This document shows positions 59,779-64,000 of a DNA stretch of 64,000 nt, piece after piece. Origin of the DNA: Variovorax sp. OV329 (GTDB taxonomy: Bacteria > Pseudomonadota > Gammaproteobacteria > Burkholderiales > Burkholderiaceae_C); the NCBI RefSeq assembly GCF_900114785.1, contig NZ_FOUG01000006.1, positions 186,001-250,000 of the forward strand, given 5' to 3'. The notes under the pieces are model-generated. The model was not told the origin of the DNA, made no database searches, and was given only the letters and a program-made list of their open reading frames with translations. Position 1 is the first letter of the stretch. Every line of letters starts with the position of its first letter. The position numbers were made by a program, and so were the translations under genes.

Positions 59779-60825
59779 CTAACGGGTCCAGCGGCGCAGG
59801 CCCAGTTCCTCGGCCAAGCGGCGGTAGGCGTCCAGGCGTTCGTCCACGTAGGCCTGCAGCGCCGCGCCCGTGAGCTCGAAGGGATAGAGCCCGTAGCGCT
59901 GGCGCAGGGCGGCGTAGCCCGGCGCCGCCACGGCCTCGCGAAACGCCGCCTGCCAAGCCTGGATGGCGCTCTCGGACACGTTGGCGCTGGCATAGAGCCC
60001 GCGCACCGTGGGCCACACCAGGTCCACGCCCTGCTCGCGCGCGGTGGGAATGCCTTCGAGGCCGCCGCCCAGGCGCGTTTCGGACAGCACGGCCAGCAGC
60101 CGCGCCGGCAGGCCGGCCCCGATGGCCTGCAGGGCCTCGGCTGCATCGCCCGGGAACACGTCCACATGACGGCCACGCAGCGCATCCAGCGCGTCGCCGC
60201 CGCCTTCGAAGGAGACGAAGCGCAGGGCCCGGTGGTCGGCGCCCGCGGCGCGCACCAGCAGCGCGGCCTTCACCCAGTCCTGGCTGCCCACCGAGCCGCC
60301 GGCGCCGAAGACCACGCGCGAGGCGGACTGGCGCAGCGCCTTCAGCACATCCTCCAGAGTCCGGTAGGGCGAATCGCGGTGCACCGCCACCACGCCGTAG
60401 TCGGTGCCCAGCGCGGCGAGCCAGCGCACGGCGGAGGGCGGATGCGGGCCGAAGCGGCCCTGCGCCAGGTTGAGCAGCGAGCCGCTGGAAAAAGCCACCA
60501 GCGTTTCCGGCCCGCCCAGGGCGCCGGTGGCGATGCGGTCGAAGGCCACCGCGCCGATGCCGCCCGGCAGGTAGCGTTGCGCCAGCGGCGGCCGGCTCGG
60601 ACGCACCGCCTGCAGCGCGTCGCGCGCCAGCGCGCAGGTGAGAGCGAACCCGCCGCCCGCCTTGGCCGGAATCACGCATGCGGCGGCGCCCAGCGAAGGG
60701 TCGGCAGCCTGCGCGGCCACGATCGCCGGGCCGGCCGGCAGCAGCGTGGCGGACAGCGCCCGCAATGCGTTGCGGCGCGTCATGCCGCCGGCTGCCGGCG
60801 GGACGATGCCTTTCACGCGAGTCAT
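59779..60825 (-). CDS. Bug/TctC-like periplasmic receptor coupled to a sensor kinase
   Basis: A 348-aa protein with a signal-like N-terminus (RRNALRALSATLLPAGPAIV) and a divergent Bug pattern (ACVIPAKAGGGFALTC, YLPGGIGAVAF, RFVSFEGGGDALDALRG). Several canonical Bug residues differ. Its start overlaps the kinase stop by 4 nt. In Bordetella the Bug receptor BctC regulates the sensor BctE, so a sensing role is plausible here. Ligand unknown. Confidence 0.82.
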   Translation of the reverse strand: MTRVKGIVPPAAGGMTRRNALRALSATLLPAGPAIVAAQAADPSLGAAACVIPAKAGGGFALTCALARDALQAVRPSRPPLAQRYLPGGIGAVAFDRIATGALGGPETLVAFSSGSLLNLAQGRFGPHPPSAVRWLAALGTDYGVVAVHRDSPYRTLEDVLKALRQSASRVVFGAGGSVGSQDWVKAALLVRAAGADHRALRFVSFEGGGDALDALRGRHVDVFPGDAAEALQAIGAGLPARLLAVLSETRLGGGLEGIPTAREQGVDLVWPTVRGLYASANVSESAIQAWQAAFREAVAAPGYAALRQRYGLYPFELTGAALQAYVDERLDAYRRLAEELGLRRWTR

Positions 60826-62261
60826 TGCGCGACGCCTCCAGTGCGCGGCCACCAGACGATGGCATGCAGTCCGAGCGCGCCTTCGCCCGGGAGCAGGCGC
60901 AGTTCGCCGCCGTGCCGCTGGGCGATGGAGCGCACGATGGCCAGGCCCAGTCCGAAGCCGCCCTTGCCGGCGCGGGCGCCGCGCCGGAAACGCTGGCCGA
61001 GCACGGCGCGCTCTTCCTCGCTCAGGCCGGGGCCCTTGTCCTCCACGTTCAGGCTCCAGCCCAGCGCGTCGCTTGCGGCGGACACGGTGATGGTTCCCTC
61101 GGGCGGGTTGTAGGCGATGGCGTTGGCCACCAGGTTTGTCAGCGCCTCGCGCAGCAGCGCGCGGTCGCCCACCGCCGCAGCGCCGCCGGCCGGCGGCTGG
61201 ATGCCCAGGTCGATGCGCTTGGCGCGCGCCTGCGGCAGCATCTCCACTGCCACCTCGCGCAGGAGGGGCGCCAGCTCGAACTCGCTGGCCGAGACGGCCA
61301 CCGTGTCGCTGCGGCCCAGGGCCAGCAGCTGCTGCGCGCTGCGGGTGGCGCGTGCGATCTCCTGGCCCAGCGCGTCCAGCGTGTCGCGCACCTGCGCGGG
61401 GTCGCTCTCGCGCTGTGCGTAGTCCACCTGCATCTGCAGCGTGGTCAGGTGGGTGCGCAACTGGTGCGAGGCGTCGTCCAGGAACTGTCGCTGCAGCGCG
61501 ACCAGGTCCTGCGTGCGCGCCATGTGGTGGTTGACCGCGCCCACCAGCGGCCGCACCTCGGCCGGCAGGCCAGCGTCGTCGATGCGGGTGAGGTCCTCGG
61601 GCGCGCGGGCCTCCACATCGCGCGCCAGCCGCGCCAGGGGCCGCAACGCCGCATGCAGCACCGCCGCCGTTCCCAGCAGCAGCAAGGCGAGCACCAGGCC
61701 GTCGCGCACGGCGGCGCTGCGCACGAAGCGGGTGGTGAATTCCTGGCGCGAGCGGGTGCTCTCGGCCACCTGGATCAGCACGCTGCGGCCGCCGGCACCG
61801 GCCGGTGCGCGGTCCAGCAGGCGCTGGTAGGCGGCCAGGCGCACCGCCTCGCCGAAGTAGACGGCGTCGTAGAACACCGGCACGTTCATGGCCAGCGGGC
61901 CGGGCGGCCCTGGCAGGTCGGCGCTCCCCAGTTCGACCAGGCCGTCGGAGGTGGCCACGCGGAAATACACCTGGCCGCTGGCGGTCAGCTCGAAGAATTC
62001 GAACATGGTGTAAGGCAGTTCGACCGAAAGGCCGCCCGAGGCGGTCGAGATGTTGCCGTCGATGGACTTGAGCGCGCCCAGCAGCGAACGGTCGTAGGCC
62101 GCGTTGGCCGACTCCAGCGCGTCGTGCCGCGTCATCCACAGCTCGATGCCGGTGACCGCCAGCAGGGCGGGCAGCATCAGCAGGGCCATGCGCTGCCACA
62201 GGCTGGTGCGGCGCAGCCACTGCATCAACCGGCGGCCCGGCGCAAATCGCAGAAGCGCCAC
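60822..62261 (-). CDS. tctE: TctE-like sensor histidine kinase
   Basis: A 479-aa kinase. A transmembrane helix (about 23-43), a periplasmic sensor loop (about 45-185), a second helix (about 187-205), then HAMP, and a dimerisation domain with phosphorylatable His266 in DDASHQLRTHL; most relatives have a proline where this has the second His. The ATPase domain follows (NLVANAIAYNPPEG, DKGPGLSEEER, GFGLGLAIV). It starts at GTG 3 nt after the regulator stop (an ATG 12 codons in is possible). It likely senses a carboxylate or receptor complex. Confidence 0.92.
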   Translation of the reverse strand: MALLRFAPGRRLMQWLRRTSLWQRMALLMLPALLAVTGIELWMTRHDALESANAAYDRSLLGALKSIDGNISTASGGLSVELPYTMFEFFELTASGQVYFRVATSDGLVELGSADLPGPPGPLAMNVPVFYDAVYFGEAVRLAAYQRLLDRAPAGAGGRSVLIQVAESTRSRQEFTTRFVRSAAVRDGLVLALLLLGTAAVLHAALRPLARLARDVEARAPEDLTRIDDAGLPAEVRPLVGAVNHHMARTQDLVALQRQFLDDASHQLRTHLTTLQMQVDYAQRESDPAQVRDTLDALGQEIARATRSAQQLLALGRSDTVAVSASEFELAPLLREVAVEMLPQARAKRIDLGIQPPAGGAAAVGDRALLREALTNLVANAIAYNPPEGTITVSAASDALGWSLNVEDKGPGLSEEERAVLGQRFRRGARAGKGGFGLGLAIVRSIAQRHGGELRLLPGEGALGLHAIVWWPRTGGVAQ

Positions 62262-62264
62262 GCC

Positions 62265-62930
62265 TCAGTCCGCTTCCAGCACGTAGCCCAGGCCACGCAG
62301 CGTGACGATGCGCACCCCGCTGCCTTCCAGACGCTTGCGCAGCCGGTAGACGAAGACCTCCACCGCCTCGCGGTGCACGTCCTCCTCGTCGGAGAACACG
62401 CGGTCGATGATCTGCTCCTTGGACAGCGGCTCGCCGCTGCGCTGTGCGAGCGCGCGCAGCACGCCCAGCTCGCGCGGAGACAGGGCGAGCGGCTCGCCGC
62501 GCAGCATGAACTGGCGGCGCGCGCCGTCGTACACCAGCGGCCCGCAGGCCACGCGCGGATGCTCGACGCCGCGCGCGCGGCGCACCAGGGCGTGCAGGCG
62601 CGCCTCCAGCTCGGCCAGGGCGAAGGGCTTGGCGAGGAAGTCGTCTGCACCTGCATTGAGCGCGCGCACGCGCTCGTCGAGCGAGTCGCGCGCCGTGAGG
62701 ATCAGGGCCGGCAGGCGCTGGTCGCGCTCGCGCAGGCGCTGCAGCACGCGATGGCCGTCCATGCCGGGCAGGCCCAGGTCGAGCACCAGGGCGTCGTGGT
62801 CGCGCTGCTGCAGGGCGCGATCGGCCAGGCGGCCATCGTCCACCCATTCGACCTGGATGCCCGCGTGCTCCAGGGCCTTGCACAGCCAGGTGCCCAGCGT
62901 GCGCTCGTCTTCCGCCAGCAGGATCCGCAT
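62265..62930 (-). CDS. tctD: TctD-like OmpR-family response regulator
   Basis: A 221-aa regulator: receiver domain with phospho-acceptor Asp51 and conserved Lys101 (LAKPF), acidic pair at Asp8/Glu7, then an OmpR winged helix (SPRELGVLRALAQRSGEPLS, FVYRLRKRLEGSGVRIVTLR). Cognate to the kinase encoded immediately downstream. It presumably controls the flanking receptor genes. Confidence 0.95.
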   Translation of the reverse strand: MRILLAEDERTLGTWLCKALEHAGIQVEWVDDGRLADRALQQRDHDALVLDLGLPGMDGHRVLQRLRERDQRLPALILTARDSLDERVRALNAGADDFLAKPFALAELEARLHALVRRARGVEHPRVACGPLVYDGARRQFMLRGEPLALSPRELGVLRALAQRSGEPLSKEQIIDRVFSDEEDVHREAVEVFVYRLRKRLEGSGVRIVTLRGLGYVLEAD

Positions 62931-62957
62931 GGCGCGAATGCTAACCCCGGGGCTGCC

Positions 62958-63980
62958 TCAATCCGGCTTGATGCCGGCCCGCGCGATGACCTTCTGCCAG
63001 CGCGCCTGCTCGGCGGCGATGAACTGGGCGAACTGCTCGGGCGTGCCGCCGATGACCTCGGCCGCATCGGCGTTGAGGCGCGTCATGGCGTCGGGCGACT
63101 TCACGGCTTTCATGGTCTCCGCCGAGAGCTTGGCGACGCTGGCCGGGGCCAGGTTGGCCGGTGCCAGCATGCCGTACCACTGCGTCATCTCGAAGCCCGG
63201 GAAGCCCTGCTCGGCCACCGTGGCCACGTCGGGCAGCTGGGGCAGCCGCTTGGCCGAGCCGGTGGCGATGCAGCGCAGCTTGCCCGACTTGATGAAGGGA
63301 ATGACCGCCGCCGCACCGATGGCCGAGGCCTCGAGCCGGCCGGCCAGCAGGTCGGTCATCAGCGGGCCGGTGCCGCGGTAGGGCACGTGCAGCATGAACA
63401 TGTCGGACGTCATCTTCAGATACTCGAAGGCCAGGTGGCCGGCGCTGCCGTTGCCGGCCGAGCCGTAGCTGAGCTTGCCGGGCCGGGCCTTCACGAAGGC
63501 GATGAATTCCTTGAGGTTCTTCGCCGGCACGTCGGGATGCACCACGTACAGGCTGGGCACCTTGGCCAGCAGGCTGATGGGCTTGAAGTCCTTGTTGGGG
63601 TCGTAGGGCAGCTTGGCGAAGATGTACGGGTTGACGGCCAGGGTGCCGATGTGCCCGAGGATCAGCGTGTGCTGGTCTTCGCTGCGGGCCACTTCCTGCA
63701 TGGCGATGTTGCCGGCGGCGCCGGGCTTGTTGTCGACGTACACGCTCTGGCCCAGGGTCTTGGTCAGCTCGGCGGCGGTGGAGCGCGCCACGATCTCCGA
63801 GCTGCCGCCCGGCGCGAAGGGCACCACGAAGCGGATCGCCTTGCTCGGCCAGGTGGTGTCGGCCCGGCCCAGCGCGGGCAGCAGGCCGCCGGCGGCAAGG
63901 ACGCCACCCGCCTGCAGGAGGCGGCGGCGCAGGGCGGATTCGGGCAGGCCGCTGGGGGCCCAGGCGAGGGGGGTGGTCAT
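62958..63980 (-). CDS. Bug/TctC-family periplasmic substrate-binding protein
   Basis: A 340-aa receptor with a leader (RRRLLQAGGVLAAGGLLPAL, Tat-like RRR), IRFVVPFAPGGSSEI, NKPGAAGNIAMQEVAR and VPYRGTGPLMTDLLAG. It precedes the TctD/TctE genes by 27 nt and is likely in the same operon, giving a receptor/regulator/kinase/receptor set without TctAB. GGAGAC lies ahead of the ATG near the window end. Confidence 0.94.
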   Translation of the reverse strand: MTTPLAWAPSGLPESALRRRLLQAGGVLAAGGLLPALGRADTTWPSKAIRFVVPFAPGGSSEIVARSTAAELTKTLGQSVYVDNKPGAAGNIAMQEVARSEDQHTLILGHIGTLAVNPYIFAKLPYDPNKDFKPISLLAKVPSLYVVHPDVPAKNLKEFIAFVKARPGKLSYGSAGNGSAGHLAFEYLKMTSDMFMLHVPYRGTGPLMTDLLAGRLEASAIGAAAVIPFIKSGKLRCIATGSAKRLPQLPDVATVAEQGFPGFEMTQWYGMLAPANLAPASVAKLSAETMKAVKSPDAMTRLNADAAEVIGGTPEQFAQFIAAEQARWQKVIARAGIKPD

Positions 63981-64000
63981 GGACTTGTCTCCGTCTTTTG

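Overview
The window is GC-rich (most lines near 70 percent G+C), gene-dense bacterial chromosome. Its content points to Betaproteobacteria, order Burkholderiales, probably a Comamonadaceae-type organism. The evidence is four Bug/TctC-type periplasmic receptors, a TctD/TctE-like two-component pair, a BktB-like thiolase very similar to the Cupriavidus enzyme, EgtB/EgtD, and a DUF6502/DUF5666 pair. No rRNA, tRNA, CRISPR array, insertion sequence or prophage was recognised. Many genes sit in tight directons with ATGA-type start/stop overlaps.

Layout. 1-4825: a truncated Bug receptor, the ClpB disaggregase behind a good heat-shock (sigma-32) promoter, a small membrane protein, and an orphan receptor that resembles cyclohexadienyl dehydratase. 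4999-14889: a co-directional catabolic-looking run of two short-chain dehydrogenases, a saccharopine-dehydrogenase-like reductase, an acyl-CoA ligase, an SCP-x-like thiolase and a MalT/LAL-type LuxR activator, followed by a BktB thiolase and the ribosome-rescue factor ArfB. 15011-19769: SulP permease, AraC regulator divergent from an MFS exporter, TSUP permease. 19906-21741: small proteins, ArsC, and a type-II lumazine synthase (RibH2) behind an FMN riboswitch. 22084-25865: a three-gene operon of P1 peptidase, TAXI-type binding protein and ThrE-type exporter. 25919-28546: a metal-exporting P1B ATPase divergent from its MerR-type regulator, with a 19-bp-spacer promoter. 28547-37762: GDPD, SDR, a polar amino-acid ABC importer (ATPase, two permeases, receptor), another Bug receptor, OsmC, and an acyl-CoA ligase.

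37781-45600 is the most unusual part. Two zinc-ribbon membrane proteins form an operon, and the larger ends in a glycine-rich tail of about 240 residues built from three successive repeat types. The operon is divergent from a DUF6502/DUF5666 lipoprotein pair across a region with a perfect 8+1+8 palindrome. After it comes a lower-GC patch with a methyltransferase and a YCII protein. 45600-53822: DNA polymerase II, an EamA permease, a type-II NADH dehydrogenase, then ergothioneine genes egtB-egtD with a DUF427 protein and a 2OG-Fe dioxygenase. 53932-64000: universal stress protein, bestrophin plus partner membrane protein, RluA-type pseudouridine synthase, orphan ABC receptor, CorA/ZntB transporter, and a Bug receptor / response regulator / sensor kinase / receptor set in which the kinase and last receptor overlap.

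Working together: solute sensing and uptake (Bug receptors, ABC importers), CoA-dependent catabolism of an unidentified acid or alcohol, metal and oxidative-stress defence (P1B ATPase, OsmC, ergothioneine, ArsC), and proteostasis (ClpB, ArfB). Functional assignments come from motif recognition by eye, not from database searches.
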